Assembly (NCBI GenBank): GCA_030681035.1
Contig: JAUXUI010000024.1
Span: 1-46,777 of the forward strand
DNA from: Lysobacteraceae bacterium
GTDB lineage: Bacteria > Pseudomonadota > Gammaproteobacteria > Xanthomonadales > Xanthomonadaceae
Direction of reading: 5' to 3'
DNA: 46,777 bases
The position numbers were made by a program, and so were the translations under genes. Of the stretch, positions 7,981-15,966 are shown piece after piece (position 1 is the stretch's first letter; each line of letters starts with the position of its first letter). Below the pieces are notes generated by a model that worked only from the letters and a program-made list of their open reading frames with translations, had not been told where the DNA came from and ran no database searches.

Positions 7981-8262
7981 ATGATGAAAAATCATCCGCA
8001 CCCCGGTGAGCTGTTGCGCGAAGACGTGCTGCTACCACTCGGAATCGAGGTGACCGACGCCGCCCAGCGGCTCGGGATGTCGCGCACCACCTTGTCGCGT
8101 GTTATCAACGGTCGCGCGGGAATCAGCCCGGATCTGGCGATACGGCTGGAGCGCGCAGGGGTGAGCACTGCCCGGTTCTGGATGGTGTTGCAAGCCAATT
8201 ATGAGCTGGCGCAGGCTGAGCAGCGCAAACAACCGCCGGTGAAGCCTCTGCAGGCGGCGTAA
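7981..8262 (+). CDS. higA: HigA-type antitoxin of tandem module 2
   Basis: A 93-residue XRE-family antitoxin with the N-terminal [10 protein letters not shown] motif, a helix-turn-helix at about 24-48 (DAAQRLGMSRTTLSRVING) and a second helix (AIRLERAGVSTARFW). It should neutralise the toxin encoded just upstream and repress the promoter at 7653-7681. It is related to the antitoxin of module 1, but the recognition helices differ (SRTTLSRV against SRKTLSEI), in line with the different operator sequences. The start could be 7981 or the next codon, also ATG. Confidence 0.92.
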   Translation: MMKNHPHPGELLREDVLLPLGIEVTDAAQRLGMSRTTLSRVINGRAGISPDLAIRLERAGVSTARFWMVLQANYELAQAEQRKQPPVKPLQAA

Positions 8263-8371
8263 TGGGCAACCAGCAGCTACTCTCTTGTTGCCACCAATCC
8301 CCGACAACGATGCGTTGCGTGCCATTGCCGAATTGCCGCCCAACGTTTTTCATAATCCAGTGGAGACACCA

Positions 8372-8629
8372 ATGTCGTTGCTCGAAAAAATCGTGTCTGG
8401 AATCCACGGCGCCCGGGATGCGGTGAGGTCTGATCGCTTCAAGTCCGGCGAGCACGTCATCAAGTGCGTGCAATGCGGCAATCAAAGTTTCGAGCGCGCT
8501 TCCGCACAGCTCAATACCGCCATGCTCTCGTTCCTGGACCTGGATTGGGCGAACCGGAGCGCCTACATTCTGTCGTGCAAGAAATGCAGCCATGTCATGT
8601 GGTTCTTGATCGAACCCGAAAAGATCTAG
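8372..8629 (+). CDS. Small zinc-ribbon protein of unknown function
   Basis: The 85-residue protein has two CxxC pairs, CVQC (near residue 31) and CKKC (near 69), which would hold one zinc ion in a ribbon fold; the segment between them is rich in Ser, Ala and Leu. The end, HVMWFLIEPEKI, is hydrophobic. I chose the ATG at 8372 because GGAG stands 6 nt upstream; a longer form from a TTG at 8285 has no such support. It lies between the second toxin-antitoxin module and lipA. I do not recognise a named family; a role in nucleic acid or protein binding is only a guess from the fold. Confidence 0.7.
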   Translation: MSLLEKIVSGIHGARDAVRSDRFKSGEHVIKCVQCGNQSFERASAQLNTAMLSFLDLDWANRSAYILSCKKCSHVMWFLIEPEKI

Positions 8630-8766
8630 CCCAACGCTGCGCTGTGGCCGCACCACGTTGTAACCGTTAAACTGGAACGCCTTCGCCAGCCCGGCCAGCA
8701 ATTCTTGGCCGACTGACCGCGCTGGCAGCCGCCCCATCCGCGCCGCGCGCGCCTATTGAGCCCACC

Positions 8767-9780
8767 ATGTCCGAGATTTCCAGCAGCAAGTCGATTCCGC
8801 TACAGGTTCTGGGCGATGGCCCGGCCACGCTCGAACCGGGGCGCAAGCAACTGGGCGGCGACAAGATCGCGCGCAGCCCGGTGCAGTTCGATGCCAACGC
8901 GCCGGTGCTGCGCAAGCCAAGCTGGATCCGGGTGCGGTTGCCGTCGGGCAATGCGGTACAAACGCTGAAAGCCAAACTGCGCGAGAACCGGCTGGTGACA
9001 GTGTGCGAGGAAGCCAGTTGCCCGAACATCCACGAGTGCTTCTCGCATGGCACCGCCACCTTCATGATCCTCGGCGAGGTCTGCACCCGCCGTTGCAGTT
9101 TTTGCGATGTCGCGCATGGTCGGCCCAAGCCGCCCGATGCCAACGAGCCGGCGGCGTTGGCGCGCACCATTGCCGACATGGGCCTGCGCTACGTGGTGAT
9201 CACCTCGGTCGACCGTGATGACCTGCGCGATGGCGGGGCGCAACACTTTACCGACTGCATCCGCGAAATACGGGCGCTGTCGCCAATGCTGAAGATCGAA
9301 ATCCTGACCCCGGATTTTCGCGGCAAGGGGCGCATGGAGCGGGCACTGGAAATCCTCGCCACCGCGCCGCCGGACGTGTTCAACCACAATCTGGAAACGG
9401 TACCCAACCTGTACCCGAATGTGCGTCCCGGCGCCGATTACCAGTGGTCGCTGACGTTGCTGGCGCAATTCAAGGCACAGCACCCCGACATCCCGACCAA
9501 GAGCGGCATCATGCTTGGCTTGGGCGAAACCCAGGAACAGGTGGAACAAACCCTGCGTGATCTGCGTGCGCATAAAGTCGATATGATCACCATCGGCCAG
9601 TACCTGCAGCCCACGCCGCACCACCACCCGGTAATCCGCTACTGGACCCCAGACGAGTTCAAGGCACTGGAAACGTTCGGCAATGCGCTGGGCTTCACAC
9701 ATGTCGCTTCCGGGCCAATGGTGCGCAGCTCCTACCATGCCGACCGGATGGCGGCGCAGGCCGGGTTCACAGAGGATTAA
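8767..9780 (+). CDS. lipA: Lipoyl synthase LipA
   Basis: LipA is a radical SAM enzyme that inserts two sulfur atoms into protein-bound octanoyl groups to make lipoate. The 337-residue protein has both iron-sulfur cluster sites: the auxiliary cluster ligands Cys80, Cys85 and Cys91 ([12 protein letters not shown]) and the radical SAM cluster ligands Cys106, Cys110 and Cys113 (CTRRCSFC). The C-terminal RSSYHAD motif carries the conserved serine that binds the auxiliary cluster. An N-terminal extension of about 45 residues precedes the core, as in many proteobacteria. It works after LipB but is separated from lipB by about 2.2 kb of accessory genes and so probably has its own promoter. Confidence 0.97.
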   Translation: MSEISSSKSIPLQVLGDGPATLEPGRKQLGGDKIARSPVQFDANAPVLRKPSWIRVRLPSGNAVQTLKAKLRENRLVTVCEEASCPNIHECFSHGTATFMILGEVCTRRCSFCDVAHGRPKPPDANEPAALARTIADMGLRYVVITSVDRDDLRDGGAQHFTDCIREIRALSPMLKIEILTPDFRGKGRMERALEILATAPPDVFNHNLETVPNLYPNVRPGADYQWSLTLLAQFKAQHPDIPTKSGIMLGLGETQEQVEQTLRDLRAHKVDMITIGQYLQPTPHHHPVIRYWTPDEFKALETFGNALGFTHVASGPMVRSSYHADRMAAQAGFTED

Positions 9781-9962
9781 CCGCACGCGCGGCACTGTGC
9801 CATCAGCAGCCGGATTTGCGGCATAGTGGCAACCAGCCGGCGAACTTGCGTTGCCGGCACGAGTCACAGCACATGACGGTCGCAACCTTTGGCACGCGCC
9901 AGACGCGATCAATCAGGCACACTGTCAATACTGCGAACCCGGCCCCGGGACGAGGAAAGAGC

Positions 9963-12140
9963 ATGTTCAAACGCATTCGCAATTTTGCCGTTATCGCCCT
10001 GCTGGCCCTGGTGACAGCGGCGCCGGCAACCGTTTTCGCCAAAGCTTCCGCCAGCGAACCGGTGGTGCGCGCGCCAACCCGCGATCAAGCACTTGCCGCG
10101 CAACGCGTTTATGGCCTGCTCAGCGACAGCCGCTATCACTACAAGCCGCGCCCGCTCGATGACGCGTTGTCCTCGCAGATTTTCGATGATTACCTCAAAT
10201 CGCTCGACAGCCAGAAGCTGTTCTTCACCCAGAGCGATATCGATGCGTTCACTGCGTACCGCACCACCCTCGATGACGCCATCCGCAATGGTGAACTGCA
10301 ACCGGCATTCGACATGTTCAACGTCTACATCCAGCGCGTTGGTCAGCGTGTGGCCTTTGCGCGCAGCCTGCTCAAGCAAGAGTTCGACTTCACCCTCGAT
10401 GAAAGCTACCGGTTCGACCGCGAAGACGCTGCGTGGGCCAAGGATGACGCCGAACTGGAAACGATCTGGCGCAAATACGTGAAAAACGATGCGTTGCGCC
10501 TGCAATTGGCCAACAAGAAACCGTCCGCCATCGCCAGCACGCTGGACAAGCGTTACGCCAATCTCAGTGAGCGTGTTGAGCAGATCAAGAGCGAAGATGT
10601 GTTCCAGACCTTTCTGGACACCTATGCCAGCGCCATCGAGCCGCACACCAATTACATGACACCGCGAACCACCGAAAACTTCAATATCGCGATGCGCTTG
10701 TCGCTGGAAGGCATCGGCGCGGTGCTGCAACGCCAGGATGATTACGTGGTGATCCGCTCGGTAGTACCGGGCGGCCCGGCCGGGTTGTCGGGCAAACTCA
10801 GCCCCGGTGACCGCATCGCGGCCGTTGGCCAGGGCAAATCCGGGCCGATGGTGGATGTGGTGGGCTGGCGCATCGACGATGTGGTCGATCTGATCCGTGG
10901 CCCCAAGGACAGCGAAGTGCGGCTCGATTTCGTGCCCGCAACTGCCAGTGAGGACGGCGAGCACCAGCAAATCACCCTGATCCGGCAGAAGGTGAAGCTG
11001 GAAGAGCAAACCGCCAAGCGCTCGATCATCGATATTGACGATGCCCATGGCAAACGCCGCATCGGCGTCATCACCCTGCCCACGTTCTATCTTGATTTTG
11101 AGGCACGCCGCCGCGACGAAGCCGACTACACTTCGGCCACCCGTGATGTGGCGCGTTTGCTGGGCGAACTCAAGCAGGAAAAAGTGGATGGCGTGGTGAT
11201 CGACCTGCGCAACAATGGCGGTGGCTCGCTCACCGAAGCGATCGAGCTGACCGGCCTGTTCATCGACACCGGCCCAGTGGTGCAGGTGCGTGAAGCAGCG
11301 GGCCGGGTGAGCGTGGAAGCCGACAATGATTCCGGCGTTGCCTGGAGCGGCCCGCTGGCGGTGTTGGTCAACCGCGCATCGGCATCGGCATCGGAAATTT
11401 TCGCTGCCGCCATTCAGGATTACGGCCGCGGCCTGATCATCGGCGAACCGACATTCGGCAAAGGCACGGTGCAGAATCTGGTTGATCTGGATCGTTGGCC
11501 GCCCAGTGAAAAGCCGCGCTTTGGCCAGGTGAAACTCACCGTGGCGCAGTTTTTCCGCATCGATGGCGGCACCACCCAGCTCAAGGGCGTGGTACCGGAC
11601 ATTGCGTTTCCGGTCAGCCTGGATGCCACCGAATACGGCGAGAGCACCTATGAAAACGCACTGCCGTGGACCCATATCGCGCCGGCCGCACACAATCTGC
11701 TCGGCAATTTTTCGCCACTGATGAGTCAGCTCAGCACCCGCCACAAAGAGCGTGCCAACACCGATCTCGAGTTTGCCTGGTGGAGCAAGGATGTTGCCGA
11801 TTACCGCAAGCAACGCGAGCGCAAGGAAATATCGTTGAACATCGCCGAGCGCCGCGCCGAGCGCGATGAACTGGAAGCCAAGCGCAAGCAGCGTGAAACC
11901 GAGCGCAAGGAGGCCGGTCTGGATACGCCATCGCTGGCCAAGGCCGATGATGGCTTGCAAGCCGATGAACGCGATATCGCCACCCAGGTTGCCGAAGAAA
12001 AAGCGCGCGAAGAGCGTCCCGATGCCTTGGTGAAGGAAAGCGCGGCCATTCTGGCCGATGCCATCAACCTGCTCAACACCGACAGCACGCTCGCCGCCGC
12101 CGTGCATCCGACGATTACGCCTGGGCTCTGGGCTGACTGA
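9963..12140 (+). CDS. prc: Tail-specific protease Prc (S41, PDZ)
   Basis: Prc is a periplasmic protease that degrades or trims proteins with nonpolar C-termini, including lipoproteins and peptidoglycan enzymes. This 725-residue protein has a signal peptide (residues 1-27, ending TVFAKA), an N-terminal helical region, a PDZ domain at about 240-330, the S41 core with Ser475 (middle serine of RASASASE) and Lys500 (FGKGTVQ), and a long charged C-terminal domain with coiled-coil character (about 610-690, many Arg, Glu, Lys and Ala) that matches the Prc-specific C-terminal domain. The ATG at 9963 begins the signal peptide and has GAGGAAAG upstream; the in-frame ATG at 9816 does not. This is the second S41 protease of the window, with ctpA. 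Confidence 0.95.
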   Translation: MFKRIRNFAVIALLALVTAAPATVFAKASASEPVVRAPTRDQALAAQRVYGLLSDSRYHYKPRPLDDALSSQIFDDYLKSLDSQKLFFTQSDIDAFTAYRTTLDDAIRNGELQPAFDMFNVYIQRVGQRVAFARSLLKQEFDFTLDESYRFDREDAAWAKDDAELETIWRKYVKNDALRLQLANKKPSAIASTLDKRYANLSERVEQIKSEDVFQTFLDTYASAIEPHTNYMTPRTTENFNIAMRLSLEGIGAVLQRQDDYVVIRSVVPGGPAGLSGKLSPGDRIAAVGQGKSGPMVDVVGWRIDDVVDLIRGPKDSEVRLDFVPATASEDGEHQQITLIRQKVKLEEQTAKRSIIDIDDAHGKRRIGVITLPTFYLDFEARRRDEADYTSATRDVARLLGELKQEKVDGVVIDLRNNGGGSLTEAIELTGLFIDTGPVVQVREAAGRVSVEADNDSGVAWSGPLAVLVNRASASASEIFAAAIQDYGRGLIIGEPTFGKGTVQNLVDLDRWPPSEKPRFGQVKLTVAQFFRIDGGTTQLKGVVPDIAFPVSLDATEYGESTYENALPWTHIAPAAHNLLGNFSPLMSQLSTRHKERANTDLEFAWWSKDVADYRKQRERKEISLNIAERRAERDELEAKRKQRETERKEAGLDTPSLAKADDGLQADERDIATQVAEEKAREERPDALVKESAAILADAINLLNTDSTLAAAVHPTITPGLWAD

Positions 12141-12156
12141 GCGAACCGAGCACCCC

Positions 12157-12501
12157 ATGCCAAGCCGCTATCACCTACGCCTGTCCGACCCGGCCAAAGC
12201 CCGTGGCAGTGAGCCCGGCCTGTCTTTTCGCGCGGTCAGCGCTGAAGGCTTCGCCGAGGAACTTGAAATCGCATTGCGCGAAGACGGTCTGTTCAATCGC
12301 TGGAAAGCGGCACAATCCGACCCGGATGCGGTTGATCCGGGGCTCGGCGTAACCGATTCCAATGCCGTCGTCAGCGCCGCGCAACACGATTTGTCGATTG
12401 ATCTTGTTGCCATCACCGACGTGCCCGGCGCAGTGCTGCGCCATCGCTTGCGGCTGCTCGCTGGCCACGGCTGGGCGCTGCACGATGTGACTGCTGCCTG
12501 A
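12157..12501 (+). CDS. Hypothetical protein downstream of prc
   Basis: A 114-residue protein that I do not recognise. It starts with a strand-like MPSRYHLRLSDP, has a helix (EGFAEELEIALREDGLFNRWK), a loop rich in Asp and Pro, and a strand-helix ending (SIDLVAITDVPG, LRLLAGHGWALHDV). There is no signal peptide or membrane segment. It begins 16 nt after the prc stop in the same direction and is probably cotranscribed. Coding is supported by codon usage like that of its neighbours and by its position; no clear Shine-Dalgarno sequence precedes the ATG. Confidence 0.7.
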   Translation: MPSRYHLRLSDPAKARGSEPGLSFRAVSAEGFAEELEIALREDGLFNRWKAAQSDPDAVDPGLGVTDSNAVVSAAQHDLSIDLVAITDVPGAVLRHRLRLLAGHGWALHDVTAA

Positions 12502-12510
12502 CAAGCATCG

Positions 12511-12579
12511 GGTCGCCCACAGGGTGGGCTCCTACAAAAAAAACGTACGCGACTGTAGGAGCTCACCCTGTGAGCGACC
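12511..12579. repeat. REP-like inverted repeat (GTCGCCCACAGGGTGGGC family), copy A
   Basis: The arm GGTCGCCCACAGGGTGGGCT (12511 to 12535 with CCTAC) faces TGTAGGAGCTCACCCTGTGA (12554-12579 with GCGACC) around an A-rich loop. The same family occurs at 141-201, 13024-13086 and 24460-24532. This copy lies just beyond the decayed ppc fragment, as copy B lies just beyond ppc itself. Confidence 0.85.
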
Positions 12580-12627
12580 TGCCGGCAGGCATGCCGAGCG
12601 CGCCGCGCAGCGGCGAAGCCAACCACC

Positions 12628-12932
12628 TCAACCGGTGTTCTGGATACCGGCGGCAATGCCGTTGACCGTTGCCACCAGCGCGTGAAACAGCGCATCTTCG
12701 GGCCGGCCGGCGGCACGCCAGCGTGCCAGTAAATCGACCTGCAACAGGCTGATCGGATCAACGTAGGGGTTGCACAGGCGAATGCTCTGCGCCAACCGGC
12801 GATCACTCTGCAGCAGGTAGTCCTGGCCCTTGATCGCCAGCACCGCGCCGACACATCGCTGAAACTCGGCGGCAATGCGCGGAAAGAACTGCGCATGCGC
12901 GGCGCCAGCGAGCCGTGAATAATGCTCGAAGA
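12628..12932 (-). pseudogene. Decayed duplicate of the 3' end of ppc
   Basis: These 305 bp repeat the last part of ppc (about 101 codons, from the EHYSRLAG region to the final IQNTG and stop). The fragment differs from the intact gene by a scattering of silent changes and about six or seven amino acid changes, including Arg to Cys in the conserved RNPYVDP segment. It has no start of its own. Homology stops abruptly at 12932, where the palindromic element at 12935 begins. The open frame runs on through that element, but that part is not a gene. It is best read as a tandem duplication of the ppc end that has since drifted. Confidence 0.88.
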
Positions 12933-12934
12933 GA

Positions 12935-13018
12935 CGTAGGATGGGTAGAGCGCAGCGAAACCCATCAACGGGGGCGCTCGGGTGACGATGGGTTTCGCTG
13001 CGCTCTACCCATCCTACG
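12935..13018. repeat. Palindromic element (GTAGGATGGGTAGAGCGCAG family), copy 1
   Basis: A long hairpin: CGTAGGATGGGTAGAGCGCA, continuing GCGAAACCCATC, pairs almost perfectly with GATGGGTTTCGCTGCGCTCT, continuing ACCCATCCTACG, around a loop of about 20 bp. A related copy closes the window at 46636-46764. In translation it gives the GWVERSETH-like peptide often seen in databases, an artefact of the repeat. It marks the edge of the ppc fragment. Confidence 0.85.
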
Positions 13019-13023
13019 GCCTT

Positions 13024-13086
13024 GGTCGCCCACAAGGTGCTCACAAAAAAACCGGGGCATGCACGTGTAGGAGCCAGTGCGCGACC
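13024..13086. repeat. REP-like inverted repeat, degenerate copy B
   Basis: GGTCGCCCACAAGGTGCTCA (from 13024) faces TGTAGGAGCCAGTGCGCGAC (ending 13086). It is a worn copy of the repeat at 12511-12579 and sits between the ppc stop and the palindromic element. Together, 12502-13099 contains no gene other than the ppc fragment. Confidence 0.65.
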
Positions 13087-13099
13087 GAGCGAAGCAGCC

Positions 13100-15832
13100 T
13101 CAGCCGGTGTTCTGGATACCGGCGGCAATGCCGTTGACGGTTGCCACCAGCGCATGGAACAACGCATCTTCGGGCCGCTCGGCGGCACGCCAGCGCGCCA
13201 GCAGGTCAACCTGCAACAGGCTGATCGGATCGACGTAGGGATTGCGCAGACGAATGCTCTGCGCCAACCGGCGATCACCTTGCAACAAGTATTCCTGGCT
13301 CTTGATCGCCAGCACCGCGCTGACACAACGCTGAAACTCGGCAGCAATGCGCGGAAAGAACTGCGCATGCGCGGCGCCAGCGAGCCGCGAATAATGCTCG
13401 AAGATCGCCAGATCCGACTTCGCCAGCACCATTTCCAGATCGTCGATCAAGGTGGCGAAAAACGGCCAGTCGCGCACCATCTCGGCAACGGCATCGCGGC
13501 CAAAATCGGTGACTGCGGTGTCGAGCGCGGTGCCGAGGCCGTACCACGCGGTCAGGCCGGCGCGGTTCTGGCTCCAGGCAAACACCCACGGTATCGCGCG
13601 CAGGCGTTCGATGCCGCCACTGCCACCGCGCCGCGATGGCCGTGAACCGATGCGCAGCCGCTCGATCACATCGATCGGCGTGGCAGCGCGGAAGTAATCG
13701 CCGAAACCGGGGTCTTCGTGTACCAGCGCGCGGTAATGCTGCCGCGATTGCTGCGCCAATGCGCCCACCCGCTCACGCCACAGGTCTTCGCGCCCATCGG
13801 CCGGACGCGGGCGCAAGGTGGCGCGCAATACCGCACCGGCGGCCTGTTCCAGATGGCGCTCGGCCAATGCCCGCACGCCGTATTTTCGATGGATAACCTC
13901 GCCCTGTTCGGTGACGCGCAAAAAGCCGTTGACCGAACCACGCGGCGCAGCGATCACCGCACGCTCGGTCTTGCCGCCGCCACGACTGGCCGAGCCACCA
14001 CGGCCGTGGAAGAAGGCGATGGCAATGCCGCTTTCTTGCGCCAGCGCAGTGAGTGCTACCTGGGTACGCTGCAAAGCCCAGCGCGAGGCCAGCAAACCGC
14101 CATCCTTGGCGCTGTCGGAATAGCCGAGCATCACCATTTGCCGGTCGCCGCGCTGGGTCAAATGGGTTCGATACACCGGGTCGGCAAACAGTGAACGCAG
14201 CGTTGCCTCGGCCGCCTGCAGGTCGGCAACGGTTTCAAATAGCGGCGCAACATCGATCGGGATCGCATTGCCGTCCTCGACACAGCCCGCCACCCGCGCC
14301 AGCGCCAACACCGCCAGGGCATCGGCGGCGCTGCGGCTCATGCTGACGATATACGGGCCGATTGCCTGCGCGCCATAGCGTTTTCGCGCCTGTGCCAGCG
14401 CCGCAAACACCGCCAGCACCGGCGCGGCCACGTCGGCATCGGGCTGTACTGGCGATTGCCCGGCAATCAGGCCATGCAGTGTCGGTGCGCGCTCCGCGGG
14501 CTCGCGCTCGGCATAACCCGGCTGCTGCAACAAGGCTGCCAGCGCGGCGTCGTGGATCGCCGAATCCTGGCGCAGATCGAGCGTGGCCAGATGGAAGCCA
14601 AAGCATTGCAGGCGACGGATCAGACGCTCCAGCGCGAACTGGCCGGCGTGGCCGCCGCGATGTGTCGCCAGGCTGGCATCGATGCAGGCCAGATCGGCAG
14701 CAAACTGCTGATGGCTTTGGTAGCCCGCATCGCTGCCACGCGCGGTGGCGCTGAGGCGTGCTGCGATCAGCTCAAGCAATTCGCGATACGGCATGTCGGC
14801 TTCGCGCGCCGGTTTGCGTGCCGCCACCTTCGGCAACAATTGCCGATAGGCGGTGAGCAAATCCAGCACGCCCTGATCCACCGCCACACGTGACAACGAT
14901 TGGGTGAGCACGGTGCGCAGCGACAGCACGTCGCGCCGGTAGCACTGCAACACCGCCGCACGCTGCGCTTGTAGCGTATCGAGCATGGTATCGGCGCCAA
15001 CATTGGGATTGCCGTCCATGTCGCCGCCCACCCAGGTGGCGAATCGCAGTACCGGCGGCAATGCCGGGCACTGGCCATAGGCGGCGGTGACGGCCTCGGC
15101 CAGCGCTTCGTGAAAGCCCGGCACCACCCGGTACAGCACTTCGGTGAGGTAATAGCCAACATGCTCCATCTCATCACGCACGCTCGGCTTTACCATTGGC
15201 ATGTCGCTGGTCTGCCAGGCTGAAGTCAACGCCACCCGAATCCGCTCGTGGCCCTTGCGCTGTTCTGCCGGGGTCAGGGTATGGTCGATGTCATCGACCA
15301 GCCGCCGCACCACCTCGCGCTCCTTGTGCAACAGCACCCGGCGCACCGCTTCGGTGGGATGCGCGGTAAACACCGGCTGCACGCACAAATGCGCCAGCGC
15401 GCTTTCAACCTCGGCATAGCCCACACCGGCATCGCGAAGCTCGCGCAACACCGCCTCCAGGCTACCCGGTTGCGCGGCCGCCCCGGCTTTCTGGTATTCG
15501 CGGCGGCGCCGGATGCGATGCACACGTTCGGCCAGGTTCACCGCCTGAAACCACAGCGAAAACGCGCGCACCAGTTGCTCCGCCGCTTCGAGGTCAAGCC
15601 CTTGCAGTGTCTGCGCCAGTTCGGTGGCTGGCTGCCCGGCCTCGCGGCGGCCGATGGCGGCAACGCGCACGCGCTCGACCTTGTCGAGAAAGGCTTCGCC
15701 TTCCTGTTCGGCCAGAATGTCGCCAACCAATGCACCCAGTTTGCGTACATCTTCGCGCAATGCCTGGTCGGTTGCGGGCAAATCCGTTGCGCGCAGCAAG
15801 GGATGTTCAACGGGGATATGGATTGGGGTCAT
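13100..15832 (-). CDS. ppc: Phosphoenolpyruvate carboxylase
   Basis: Ppc adds bicarbonate to phosphoenolpyruvate to make oxaloacetate, refilling the TCA cycle. The 910-residue length is usual. The catalytic His158 lies in VFTAHPTEAVRR, Lys576 in GYSDSAKDGG, the flexible glycine-rich loop with its arginines in FFHGRGGSASRGGGK, and the C-terminus is QNTG as in nearly all members. An insertion-free alpha-barrel is expected. It is transcribed away from the amino acid permease; 134 bp separate the two start codons and must hold both promoters, which I could not place with confidence. Just downstream lies a diverged copy of its last 305 bp, flanked by repeats. Confidence 0.97.
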   Translation of the reverse strand: MTPIHIPVEHPLLRATDLPATDQALREDVRKLGALVGDILAEQEGEAFLDKVERVRVAAIGRREAGQPATELAQTLQGLDLEAAEQLVRAFSLWFQAVNLAERVHRIRRRREYQKAGAAAQPGSLEAVLRELRDAGVGYAEVESALAHLCVQPVFTAHPTEAVRRVLLHKEREVVRRLVDDIDHTLTPAEQRKGHERIRVALTSAWQTSDMPMVKPSVRDEMEHVGYYLTEVLYRVVPGFHEALAEAVTAAYGQCPALPPVLRFATWVGGDMDGNPNVGADTMLDTLQAQRAAVLQCYRRDVLSLRTVLTQSLSRVAVDQGVLDLLTAYRQLLPKVAARKPAREADMPYRELLELIAARLSATARGSDAGYQSHQQFAADLACIDASLATHRGGHAGQFALERLIRRLQCFGFHLATLDLRQDSAIHDAALAALLQQPGYAEREPAERAPTLHGLIAGQSPVQPDADVAAPVLAVFAALAQARKRYGAQAIGPYIVSMSRSAADALAVLALARVAGCVEDGNAIPIDVAPLFETVADLQAAEATLRSLFADPVYRTHLTQRGDRQMVMLGYSDSAKDGGLLASRWALQRTQVALTALAQESGIAIAFFHGRGGSASRGGGKTERAVIAAPRGSVNGFLRVTEQGEVIHRKYGVRALAERHLEQAAGAVLRATLRPRPADGREDLWRERVGALAQQSRQHYRALVHEDPGFGDYFRAATPIDVIERLRIGSRPSRRGGSGGIERLRAIPWVFAWSQNRAGLTAWYGLGTALDTAVTDFGRDAVAEMVRDWPFFATLIDDLEMVLAKSDLAIFEHYSRLAGAAHAQFFPRIAAEFQRCVSAVLAIKSQEYLLQGDRRLAQSIRLRNPYVDPISLLQVDLLARWRAAERPEDALFHALVATVNGIAAGIQNTG

Positions 15833-15966
15833 CGCTAAAGCCTACACGTCCGCAGCGATTGAGCAATGCCAAACATACGTATGGAGCGCTGTCACGGCAC
15901 TTTCCACAGCTTGGCGCTCGACTTCGGCTAAGCTGCACCACTGCATCGCCAACACGAGTTCCACAT

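Noticed and set aside
9909-12158. A very long open frame on the minus strand opposite prc (about 750 codons)
   Set aside because: It mirrors a well-supported gene with clear protease motifs. Long antisense frames are common in GC-rich DNA, and the translation (rich in His, Gln, Gly and Ala) matches no protein pattern.
12628-13368. Open frame joining the ppc fragment to the true ppc end
   Set aside because: It reads from the ppc end through two repeats into the fragment in another register; the middle (GWVERSETH-like) comes from the palindromic element.
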